This document shows, piece after piece, positions 19,368 through 27,008 of a stretch of 64,000 bases of DNA. This DNA is from Photobacterium sp. DA100. Lineage in GTDB: Bacteria > Pseudomonadota > Gammaproteobacteria > Enterobacterales > Vibrionaceae. The stretch spans positions 1,674,001-1,738,000 of the forward strand of contig NZ_CP119423.1 in the NCBI RefSeq assembly GCF_029223585.1, written 5' to 3'. The notes under the pieces were generated by a model. It was not told the origin of the DNA. It made no database searches and was given only the letters and a program-made list of their open reading frames with translations. The translations under genes were made by a program, and so were the position numbers. Position 1 is the stretch's first letter. Each line of letters starts with the position of its first letter.

Positions 19368-20720
19368 ATGTTTATTGGTTTTGATTATGGAACGGCCAAT
19401 TGCTCGGTAGCAGTGATGGAGCAGGGCCAGCCGCGTATGCTTGCTCTGGAAGGCGAGAGCAGTTTTATTCCTTCGACACTTTGTGCACCGACTCGAGAGG
19501 CAGTAAGCGAGTATTTGTACCGTCATATGGGCGTACAGCCCGGCGATGAGTTGGGCGAACAAGTCTTGCGTCGTGCCATTGCATTTAACCGCGAAGAAGA
19601 CATTATTGTCGAAAAAGGCGATCTATTATTTGGTCAGGCTGCACTCGATCTGTATCTCGATGATCCTGAAGAGGTGTATTACGTCAAATCACCCAAGTCC
19701 TTTCTAGGGGCGAATGGTCTGCGTGATGTGCAAATTCGTTTTTTTGAAGATCTGGTTTGCGCCATGATGAGCAATATCAAGCACAAAGCAGAAGCTCAGC
19801 TTGATAAGGCGATCACCAGCACAATGATTGGCCGTCCGGTTAACTTTCAGGGCACTGGCGGTGAAAAAGCCAATCAGCAGGCAGAGTCAATATTGCGCCA
19901 GGCGGCCAAGAGGGCAGGGTTCCAACACATAGAATTTCAGTTCGAGCCTGTGGCTGCAGGGCTTGAGTATGAAAGTACACTAACAGAAGACAAAACCGTA
20001 TTGGTGGTCGATATTGGTGGCGGTACGACCGATTGCTCAATGATCCAGATGGGACCGAGCTGGGCGGGTAAGACGGATCGAACCGAAAGTCTTTTGGCCC
20101 ACACCGGGCTGCGCGTTGGCGGAAATGACCTCGATATCTATTTGGCTTTTCGCCAAATCATGCCTCAGTTAGGCTTGGGCACCAAAACCCAGAAAGGGAT
20201 TGATATGCCAATAGGCCAATTCTGGAACCCGATCGCCATCAACAATGTTGTGGCGCAAACGGATTTCTACGGTTCGTCTAATCTTGCGGTATTGAAGCAA
20301 TTGCAGCGTGATGCTGCTGAGCCCGAGAAGTTGAAGTATCTTCTTAGAGTCTACCAGGAGACACTGGGCTATCAGCTTGTGCGCAAGGCTGAGGAGTGCA
20401 AGATTGCTTTGTCAGATGCCCAGACACATCGGTTGGCTTTATCTCAACTATCTGATTTGCTTGAAGTGGAAGTAAGCCAAGAGCAACTGGCTCAGGCCAT
20501 TGAGGCACCAAGGGTGCACATTAGCCAGTTGGTAACAGACGCCATTGAGCAAAGCGGTATCAAACCCGATGTTGTGTATATGACCGGTGGTACAGCCCGC
20601 TCCCCAATTTTACGTGCGTGTATTGAGCAGCAACTGCCATCGACGCCGGTGGTCAGCGGCAGCTACTTTGGCTCGGTCACCGCGGGGCTTGCACGCTGGG
20701 CGCAGCAGACTTTTGACTAG
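19368..20720 (+). CDS. yegD: Hsp70-family chaperone-like protein YegD
   Basis: A 450-residue actin/Hsp70-fold ATPase. Phosphate-1 loop FIGFDYGTANCSVAV opens the protein. The phosphate-2 motif VLVVDIGGGTTDCSMIQMG and the adenosine motif VYMTGGTARSPILRACI are intact, and FEPVAAGLEYE is the connecting motif. The length stops at the nucleotide-binding region plus a short tail, with no Hsp70 substrate-binding domain, as in E. coli YegD. GGAGG lies 6 bases before the ATG. A strong hairpin follows. Confidence 0.92.
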   Translation: MFIGFDYGTANCSVAVMEQGQPRMLALEGESSFIPSTLCAPTREAVSEYLYRHMGVQPGDELGEQVLRRAIAFNREEDIIVEKGDLLFGQAALDLYLDDPEEVYYVKSPKSFLGANGLRDVQIRFFEDLVCAMMSNIKHKAEAQLDKAITSTMIGRPVNFQGTGGEKANQQAESILRQAAKRAGFQHIEFQFEPVAAGLEYESTLTEDKTVLVVDIGGGTTDCSMIQMGPSWAGKTDRTESLLAHTGLRVGGNDLDIYLAFRQIMPQLGLGTKTQKGIDMPIGQFWNPIAINNVVAQTDFYGSSNLAVLKQLQRDAAEPEKLKYLLRVYQETLGYQLVRKAEECKIALSDAQTHRLALSQLSDLLEVEVSQEQLAQAIEAPRVHISQLVTDAIEQSGIKPDVVYMTGGTARSPILRACIEQQLPSTPVVSGSYFGSVTAGLARWAQQTFD

Positions 20721-20767
20721 TTGTTGGCGAATTAATTAGTTTTTTAGAGTTGTTTAATTGTGCTTTA

Positions 20768-20823
20768 AAAAAGCCTGACTATCTGTATTCCAATTGATGG
20801 GTTACATTGATAGCAGGCTTTTT
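20768..20823 (+). terminator. Terminator after yegD
   Basis: AAAAAGCCTG at the start and CAGGCTTTTT at the end form a 10-bp stem, extended inward by CTATC/GATAG, around a long loop. The A and T arms make it usable in both directions, between yegD and the convergent iron-sulfur protein gene. Confidence 0.8.
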
Positions 20824-20866
20824 CAGTATGACCCTAAAAGACCGGGTAGGTAAATAAGGTGGGGGG

Positions 20867-21172
20867 CTAAGGCTTCTTCACCCAAGCACTACACCAGCCA
20901 TTGGCATTCACTGCTTTACCGGGGAAAATCGCACACGGACGCCATTCGTCTCCATCATCACCTTGAATCAAGGCACAGTTGCCACAATGCTTGTCACTGT
21001 CTGCAGCTTGGTGAACATATTGGAGAGCCTTGGCTTGGGGATCATCCTCGGTTAAATGGGGCAATTCAGAGGCGTGTGCTGGCTTAACCAGTAACTCTTT
21101 ACCAACAGTAATACCAATAACACTGGCCAGCCCAAGTTTGAGGAAATTCCTTCTATTCGTTGTGTTTTTCAT
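20867..21172 (-). CDS. High-potential iron-sulfur protein (HiPIP)
   Basis: A 101-residue periplasmic electron carrier with one 4Fe-4S cluster. A Tat signal (RRNFLKLGLAS, residues 7-17) should export the folded protein; cleavage is after AHA (residue 34). The four cluster cysteines are Cys63, Cys66, Cys80 and Cys94 in the HiPIP spacing, with the conserved GWCSAW ending. I moved the start from an upstream GTG (21199) to the ATG at 21172, which has AAAGG before it and begins right at the Tat signal. The gene stands alone; its electron donor and acceptor are not nearby. Confidence 0.92.
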   Translation of the reverse strand: MKNTTNRRNFLKLGLASVIGITVGKELLVKPAHASELPHLTEDDPQAKALQYVHQAADSDKHCGNCALIQGDDGDEWRPCAIFPGKAVNANGWCSAWVKKP

Positions 21173-21205
21173 TTCATTACGACCTTTCTTATTGCTCACA
21201 AAGTT

Positions 21206-21218
21206 AACGATAATCGTT
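21206..21218. promoter_or_regulatory. Candidate operator palindrome upstream of HiPIP gene
   Basis: AACGATAATCGTT is a perfect odd palindrome about 35 bases before the HiPIP start, followed by TTTGTTATT. GATAAT-rich palindromes are the pattern of Fur boxes, and iron control would suit an iron-sulfur protein. The match to a full 19-bp Fur box is only partial. Confidence 0.3.
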
Positions 21219-21529
21219 TTTGTTATTTGTCTTACTCTACAAGGGTAATACGGAATTCAAGCCGGTGGTGGATTAAAATGTGACAAGATTGTCTTGTTTG
21301 TTACACTTTGTGCCTGCACTTTGCTTTTATGTTTTGGCTGGGTGTTCTTCGGCTGTTGGTTGATAAATGTACGGTCAAGGGGTGAGCTCGCAATTTTCAC
21401 ACTAACATACTGACAAATAAGGCTTGATCTGAAACAAGATTTTACAGATTAGGTAAACAATTGGCTTGCAACATATTTTTTACAAGCGCATTATCTTGCG
21501 TCGAGTACAGCGAGTCATAAGGATAAAAA
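21219..21529. other. Divergent intergenic region
   Basis: About 310 bases between the HiPIP gene and the HAD gene. It contains promoters for both and an AAGGATAA ribosome binding site at its right end. No gene or RNA was recognised. Confidence 0.35.
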
Positions 21530-22192
21530 ATGGCAAATTTGTTTTTATTAGATATTGATGGGGCGCTGGTAGATTCACACAACCTAGAGCTGGATTGCTA
21601 TGCTAGAGCGGTCAATGAGGTGCTGGGTATTGAGATGGATACAGACCTTTCCCTATATGCCAATCTGACCGATGCAGGGGTGTTGGATGAGCTTATCGCT
21701 AAACACGGTATTACCGAGAGCCGTTCGATTATTCATCGTAAAGTGGAGAATCGTTACTTGGCTTTGGTTCGGCAAGCAATAAATGAGCGCCCTGAGACTG
21801 TGAGTGAGGTGATGGGAGCAAAAGAGTTTCTGATGCAGGTGAAAGAGTTGCGGGATACTCATATTGCGATTGCTACCAGCAGTTGGGCATCGGCGGCGAA
21901 ATTGAAATTGCGTGCAGCAGGGATAGATATTGGCAATGTGACCTTTGCTTCTTCATCTGATGCACTAAGCCGCACTGAAATTATGGCGCTGGCGGCTTTT
22001 CGCGCCAAGCAAGATTCTGGGGTTGTTTTTGAACGTCGTATTGTTTTTGCTCATGGTGATCGCAGCAAGCATGCCTCACAAGAATTGGGCTACGACTATG
22101 TAGAAGTGGGGAGCGGGTCAGGGAATCATACTCATATTCCGAATCTGGCTCATTACCAGGCTGCTTTTTCACAATTAGCGTTGTCGGCATAG
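21530..22192 (+). CDS. HAD-superfamily hydrolase, divergent
   Basis: A 220-residue haloacid-dehalogenase fold protein. Motif I is FLLDIDGALVDSH (nucleophile Asp8, acid Asp10), followed by a four-helix cap. Motif II is IAIATSSW. The usual motif III lysine and motif IV DxxxD are not evident: the matching stretch reads VFAHGDRSKHASQELGYD, which retains one Asp only. It resembles phosphoglycolate-phosphatase-like proteins but may be a weak or specialised phosphatase. AAGGA lies 7 bases before the ATG. Confidence 0.75.
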   Translation: MANLFLLDIDGALVDSHNLELDCYARAVNEVLGIEMDTDLSLYANLTDAGVLDELIAKHGITESRSIIHRKVENRYLALVRQAINERPETVSEVMGAKEFLMQVKELRDTHIAIATSSWASAAKLKLRAAGIDIGNVTFASSSDALSRTEIMALAAFRAKQDSGVVFERRIVFAHGDRSKHASQELGYDYVEVGSGSGNHTHIPNLAHYQAAFSQLALSA

Positions 22193-22313
22193 GGAGTCAC
22201 GTATCTTACCGGATGTGAGGATCCTTCCAGAACCTTGACTTTATTGGGCGTAGTGCGGGAATTTCCGCATATAGTGTAAGCAGTTATCATCTTTTATTTG
22301 CATTCGAATTGCT

Positions 22314-22943
22314 ATGCTAAATTTACGCCCAATGAGTATTTGGTTTACCTCTTTAATCTGTGTGTTTTTACTCTCTTCTCCCATAATGGTCTATGCCGCA
22401 CAAGAAGACGTTCCGTATTGCCATCAATTTGCCGATTTCAATTTCCCCGATTATATGGCGCTTTGGAATGATGATAACCCAGAGCTAACCGCCGCAACCT
22501 ATTTCTCCATGTTGAACATGGCCGCAAGCAGTGCCGATAAAACTTTCTTGAGTGAACTACTCAGTCAAATCAGCCGTACTTTTGTGGTGCGTAAAGATTT
22601 TGAGCAAGCCAGGTATTATTTAGGACAAGCCGAAGTATATTTGGATGATGCCGAGCCGAGAGCAAGAGCATATTTTTTAAGAGAGAAAGCGCGACTGTAT
22701 TCGCAGACGCAGCAGAGAGAAGAAGCTACCGGATTGTTGATTGAGGCCTGGCAAATTGCCGATCAGCAACAATATGAACAGTTGGCAATAGAAACAGCCT
22801 TAGATCTTAGCGACGATAATATTTCGCATCTTAATCAAGTTGATAGGGTTCACTGGCGGAAAATAGCTAAGCAGCTATCCGCTTCGGCGCAAGATGAGCG
22901 GGCTAAAATCTGGGTATTGAATAACCAGTCAAGATTCATCTAA
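22314..22943 (+). CDS. Exported helical (TPR-like) protein of unknown function
   Basis: A 209-residue protein with a signal peptide (MSIWFTSLICVFLLSSPIMVYA; Met7 may be the real start). The rest is alpha-helical with TPR-like pairs (RKDFEQARYYLGQAEVYLDD; RARAYFLREKARLYSQTQQREEATGLLIEAWQIA). I do not recognise a family. The periplasmic location and repeat type suggest a protein-binding role. It lies between a HAD gene and a palindromic repeat. Confidence 0.65.
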   Translation: MLNLRPMSIWFTSLICVFLLSSPIMVYAAQEDVPYCHQFADFNFPDYMALWNDDNPELTAATYFSMLNMAASSADKTFLSELLSQISRTFVVRKDFEQARYYLGQAEVYLDDAEPRARAYFLREKARLYSQTQQREEATGLLIEAWQIADQQQYEQLAIETALDLSDDNISHLNQVDRVHWRKIAKQLSASAQDERAKIWVLNNQSRFI

Positions 22944-22989
22944 TTGTTCTACAGCTGATGATTAGATAGAACCCTCTACAAGTTCTATG

Positions 22990-23024
22990 TTATACCCAAG
23001 CAACTTGGAGTGGCTTGGGTATAA
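22990..23024. repeat. Dispersed palindromic repeat, copy 1
   Basis: TTATACCCAAGC and GCTTGGGTATAA form a perfect 12-bp stem around an 11-base loop (AACTTGGAGTG). A related sequence occurs at 36568-36596, and a decayed version lies inside the terminator at 26757-26808. This looks like a small genome-wide intergenic repeat and may also act as a terminator here. Confidence 0.7.
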
Positions 23025-23053
23025 TTATAATAACGGGCTTGGAGTAATATCAT

Positions 23054-23461
23054 ATGGATGAGAAATGGGTTCTGCAGTGGTTTAATGAAGTCTGGTCTAA
23101 GGCTGATAGTTCAAGGTTACAGGTATTAGCTTCTGATCCTTTTCATTTTCACGTACCTGGTGGTAAAAGTTATCTGCTTAGCCATAATGAATACCTTAAT
23201 TTTATTACGCTATGGGGACAACGGTTCAAGGATGTGACCTTTCGAATTGTTGATACCGTCAGAGATGACAACAAAACCGTGGTTATTTATCAGTGCCATG
23301 CATTGTATTGTGGCGGGTGGGCGAAAATACCGGCAAAAAAGCAAAAAGTCATGATGACAGGTATGGCTTTTTTCAAACACAAGGATGATAAAATTATCGA
23401 CTGCCGGCTGGAAGACAGTAGCTTTGATTTATACCAGCAGTTGACCCGGCGACTGGAATGA
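23054..23461 (+). CDS. SnoaL/NTF2-like protein
   Basis: A 135-residue cone-shaped NTF2-fold protein. It has an N-terminal helix (WVLQWFNEVWSKAD), FHFHVPGGKSYLLSHNEYLNFI, and the late strands VVIYQCHALYCGGW and MMTGMAFFKHKDDKIIDCRLEDSS, typical of SnoaL-like proteins. Such proteins bind small ligands or act as isomerases. No ligand can be deduced. GGAGTAAT precedes the ATG. The gene is followed by a strong bidirectional terminator. Confidence 0.7.
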   Translation: MDEKWVLQWFNEVWSKADSSRLQVLASDPFHFHVPGGKSYLLSHNEYLNFITLWGQRFKDVTFRIVDTVRDDNKTVVIYQCHALYCGGWAKIPAKKQKVMMTGMAFFKHKDDKIIDCRLEDSSFDLYQQLTRRLE

Positions 23462-23496
23462 AAACACCCCGCGTAGCTATGTATCACGGGGTGTTT
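23462..23496. terminator. Bidirectional terminator
   Basis: AAACACCCCG and CGGGGTGTTT form a 10-bp stem with a 15-base loop, between the convergent SnoaL-like and AGCS genes, serving both. Confidence 0.85.
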
Positions 23497-23531
23497 ACTT
23501 GCTGGTTACCTGCGAAGGGCAGATAAGACGA

Positions 23532-24905
23532 TTAGGCTGTTTGAAGGTTTGCTGGTGGCGGGGTCAGTTTTTGGAAGAACTCACGCGTCTCCGTCACAAT
23601 CACATCACGTAGCAAGATCAATCCAATCAGGTTTGGAATCGCCATCAAACCATTCACGATGTCGGCAATCAGCCAAATCATATCAAGCTTCATGAAGGCG
23701 CCTGCCGCAATCAAGACCAAGAAGAAAATCTTGTAAGGCAGAATAGCTTTGACGCCGAACAAATAGGTAATACAACGCTCACCATAGTAGTTCCAGCCCA
23801 GAATGGTTGTGAAGGCAAAGAACATCAGGCCAATCGTTACCATCATTGGACCAATGAAGCTTGAGTCCAAACCGCTGGCAAAGGCGTAGCTGGTCATCGC
23901 CGCACCGGCATAGTCACTCTGCCAGGCACCGGTTACGACCAAGGTAAGACCGGTCATGGTACAGATGATAATGGTATCGAAGAAAGTACCTGTCATGGAG
24001 ATCAGACCTTGCTCAACACACGAGTCAGTTTTTGCTGCAGCGGCGGCCATTGGTGCACTACCAAGGCCTGATTCGTTGGAGAATACACCACGGGCGATAC
24101 CTGATTGGATAGCTAGCATAATACCGGCACCGACGAAACCACCAGTGGCGGCGTGACCGGTAAAGGCTGATTGAATCACAAGCTGAATCGCCTCAGGGAC
24201 AGCGCTGTATTGCGAACCAAGAACAATGACACAAGCCAGGATGTAGAACAGTGCCATGAAAGGAACAACTTTGCTGGCGACTTTGGCAATAGACTGCACA
24301 CCGCCAAGCGTAACGACAGCAACCAGAATGGTCAGTACCACCACGGTGATTTCGCGCGGGATCTCAAACGACAGGTAGGCCGCATCGACAATCGCATTGG
24401 CTTGAGGGAACGTACCAATACCAAAGCAGGCAACTCCCAGCGCGAAGACCGCGAAGAGGCGAGCCAGCCATTTCTGACCTGTACCTTTTTCGATGTAATA
24501 CATAGGACCGCCAAGCATTTGGCCGTTGGCATCAACCTCACGGTACTTTACCGCCAATAGGCATTCTGCATACTTGGTCGCCATGCCAAACAGTGCCGCT
24601 AGCCACATCCAGAACAGGGCACCTGGGCCACCCAGTTTGATGGCGGTAGCAACACCAACAATGTTACCCGTACCGATGGTCGCGGAAAGTGCGGTACACA
24701 AAGCGGCAAAGCTTGAGACGTCACCGTCTGCTTTGCTGTTTTTATTTCCCTTAAAGAGGTAGCCCAAAGCGAGGGGGAGGTAGCGGATTTGGATCAGGCC
24801 GAGACGGACTGTCAGATAAATACCTGTACCTACCAGCAAAAGTAGTAGTGGTGGGCCCCAAACAAGGTTGTCGATAGTTTGTAAGAAGTTATAAAGTGGG
24901 TTCAT
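23532..24905 (-). CDS. Sodium:alanine/glycine symporter (AGCS family)
   Basis: A 457-residue inner-membrane symporter, counted from MNPLYNFLQ, which has AAAGG and AAAGAG upstream; an in-frame ATG at 24929 is less likely. About eleven hydrophobic segments are present. Family signatures are seen: DNLVWGPPLLLLLVGTGIYLT, ALSATIGTGNIVGVATAIKLGGPGALFWMW, GGPMYYIEKG and FSNESGLGSAPMAAAAAKT. A tandem glycine riboswitch lies directly upstream, which argues that glycine is a main substrate. The same arrangement is the classical V. cholerae example. Confidence 0.95.
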   Translation of the reverse strand: MNPLYNFLQTIDNLVWGPPLLLLLVGTGIYLTVRLGLIQIRYLPLALGYLFKGNKNSKADGDVSSFAALCTALSATIGTGNIVGVATAIKLGGPGALFWMWLAALFGMATKYAECLLAVKYREVDANGQMLGGPMYYIEKGTGQKWLARLFAVFALGVACFGIGTFPQANAIVDAAYLSFEIPREITVVVLTILVAVVTLGGVQSIAKVASKVVPFMALFYILACVIVLGSQYSAVPEAIQLVIQSAFTGHAATGGFVGAGIMLAIQSGIARGVFSNESGLGSAPMAAAAAKTDSCVEQGLISMTGTFFDTIIICTMTGLTLVVTGAWQSDYAGAAMTSYAFASGLDSSFIGPMMVTIGLMFFAFTTILGWNYYGERCITYLFGVKAILPYKIFFLVLIAAGAFMKLDMIWLIADIVNGLMAIPNLIGLILLRDVIVTETREFFQKLTPPPANLQTA

Positions 24906-25009
24906 TTTCTCTTTACCTTTAAACATCAAAGGAAGAGATAAAGAACAACAGTTATACCGTTGCGTGGTGTTTCAGAATGTTGGTGTTACTTTCTGTGCTG
25001 TTGATCTTA

Positions 25010-25262
25010 TCTCCTCTGTCCTTTTGCCTGAGAGTTTCACCTGATACCAGGTTTGCTCCTTCGGCGTCCGATTTAACGGATCTCTCCAGAGGCTCCTCCA
25101 ACAACAGTCCATACCCTGCTCAGTGTTCAACTGAGTAAGGTGCCTGAAAGATTTACTTGCCATTGTTTGCAGTGGCTGCAAACGGGATAGCTAGCTTACT
25201 TCTTCGGCGGGCTCGTAACTAGCTTAATAACCAGTACTTGCCACTCTCCTGCTGTCTTCATC
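25010..25262 (-). promoter_or_regulatory. Tandem glycine riboswitch
   Basis: Two aptamers read on the minus strand. Aptamer 1 (about 25101-25257) has GCAGGAGAG, CCGCCGAAGAAGTAAG and CTTTCAGGCACC. Aptamer 2 (about 25013-25092) has CTCTGGAGAG, GCCGAAGGAGCAAAC and CTCAGGCAAAAGGACAGAGG, with a CCTCTG/CAGAGG closing stem. A short linker (GTTGGAGGAG) joins them. It ends about 105 bases before the AGCS start. Glycine binding probably switches expression of the symporter. Confidence 0.95.
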
Positions 25263-26022
25263 GGAACTCAAATTTGCCGAGACATACTAATAGATAAAAA
25301 TGCGATTGTCTTCAAAAAATTCAACAAATTTTAAGAGGATGAGTTGACGTGCTAGACAAATATGTCTGCTTTCCCATTTTTTTTGGCTTAATAACCGTCG
25401 CTATCGGTGGCACTACCGAGCCCGCTGAAGATAATGTCAAGCAACTGGTATTGATGACCGGGCGTTGGCTTATAAAAGGCTAGTTCGCCAAATTATGGCG
25501 GGCTGATGGGCTGGAGAGCCGGATAAGAGACCATAAAGTTAAGGCGATTCAATTTATAGATTTGTGATGGAAATTGCCTGTGGTGATAATGCGTTCAGTG
25601 CAAGTGTGTTTATATGGTCTTTTTCTTGCTTATGAGCTCAAACGCAATAATTTTGTGGTGTGGCTGGCGAAAAAGGGCAAAAATCAAATTTAATAAAGTG
25701 CGGTACGGATAAAATTATTAGATTATTTTTGAATAAAAAATACATTTAAATTCACTTCCGATATAAACCCCAAGATTTTAAAGGCGTATATGCGTTATAA
25801 CTTATTGAAGTGTTCGCAATAGCAGAATATTTTGAGAAAACAGCTTTAATCTTGCAACAAATTTGCCTTCTGGAATTTTTTGGGTTTATAGACGTTACTT
25901 ATCAATGTCACGTGACTTTTTTGACGGTCATAAAACTATAAAAAGATTGACGACGATTTATGACAAGGAGTGTCCATGAAGACAAAACGCTTGTAATTTT
26001 CTTGATAGATTAAGGTGAAGTT
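25263..26022. other. Long intergenic region, possible small ORF
   Basis: About 760 bases. The left end should carry the riboswitch promoter. A 44-codon frame from a GTG at 25349 to 25483 (V/M-LDKYVCFPIFFGLITVAIGG...) has AAGAGGA nine bases upstream and a hydrophobic start, but no known family; I rate it about one in four to be real. The right part is AT-rich and must contain the promoter for the AraC-type gene. No RNA gene recognised. Confidence 0.3.
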
Positions 26023-26730
26023 GTGATATGGGTTAGTTGTAGTCACTTCGATAAAGTGGCAGAAGCGAAAGAAAACCTCAAGATGTCACATGATGTAGTT
26101 GACGTCTCACCTTTTGAGCTGTTGTCAACCATGACAGGTCAGGAGCTGATTTTCCTTGAGGTCGTAGACTCAACGTCAAACGGTTTTGAATTGCTGCAGT
26201 CGGTTAAGAGCCGCTTTCCGCAAACTAAAGTCGTTGTGGTTTACCATAGCCTTGATGCCGATCTCGCATTAAATGTTCTTCGTGCGGGCGGGGAGGATGT
26301 GATTGCGGCTAATGCCACTAAACAGGAAATAGACGCCTGCTTTAGCAGACTTCATACACATAATGTGGTGGCCGAGCCGGTTCAAGGGTTTGAGCAGCGC
26401 GAGCTATCCATACGACCGGCTTTGAAGATCATTGACGAGAACATAAGCTCCCCGCTACGGGAGGAGGATCTTGCCAATGCTTGCCATTACTCTCCGACTT
26501 ATTTCTCGCGCCTTTTTCACAATGTGATGGGGGTAACCTTAAAGCAATATATTATCAAGAAGCGATTGGATCTGGCCTGTGGGTTATTGAGTTCGGATAG
26601 GGAGAAGATTTCGCAAATTGCCCATTCGGCAGGCTTTAAAGATGTCTCTTATTTCTCCCGCGTGTTCAAGAAGCACATGGGCTGCTCGCCGGGCGAGTTC
26701 AGAATGCGCAAGCATAACCTTCATACTTGA
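26023..26730 (+). CDS. AraC-family regulator with pseudo-receiver domain
   Basis: A 235-residue regulator. The N-terminal half (1-115) follows the response-regulator fold, but the position of the phosphorylated aspartate is a glutamate (Glu46 in LIFLEVVDS), and the acidic pair near the start is absent. It is therefore probably not controlled by phosphotransfer. The C-terminal half has two AraC helix-turn-helix motifs (LREEDLANACHYSPTYFSRLFHNVMG and KISQIAHSAGFKDVSYFSRVFKKHMGCSPGEFR). The start is GTG, with TAAGGTG upstream. Target genes are not evident; the following terminator makes it monocistronic. Confidence 0.88.
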   Translation: MIWVSCSHFDKVAEAKENLKMSHDVVDVSPFELLSTMTGQELIFLEVVDSTSNGFELLQSVKSRFPQTKVVVVYHSLDADLALNVLRAGGEDVIAANATKQEIDACFSRLHTHNVVAEPVQGFEQRELSIRPALKIIDENISSPLREEDLANACHYSPTYFSRLFHNVMGVTLKQYIIKKRLDLACGLLSSDREKISQIAHSAGFKDVSYFSRVFKKHMGCSPGEFRMRKHNLHT

Positions 26731-26756
26731 GTTTGACACTAGGATTGCCTGAAGAG

Positions 26757-26808
26757 CACCCCATATACCCATGTGACTATTTGCCGCTTGGGTAAATGGG
26801 GTGTTTTT
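26757..26808 (+). terminator. Terminator after AraC-type gene, containing decayed repeat
   Basis: CACCCCAT and ATGGGGTG enclose a loop and are followed by TTTTT. The loop (ATACCC...GCTTGGGTA) resembles the palindromic repeat at 22990, suggesting that the repeat was co-opted. Confidence 0.8.
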
Positions 26809-27008
26809 GGTGTTATTGAGTGCAAGCCCTCAATTTTGTCATTTCAAAGCCGATAACATTCCCTGCTTTTATGCACCGATAACATTTATCGTTATTTGGT
26901 ATGACCCATGACAAATAAAGACAAAATGCCTTTAGTAAGATATGTGTTTATCTGCATATAATGAAACTGGGATGTTAGTTCAAAAAATATGTTTGCGGTA
27001 AGAATGGA

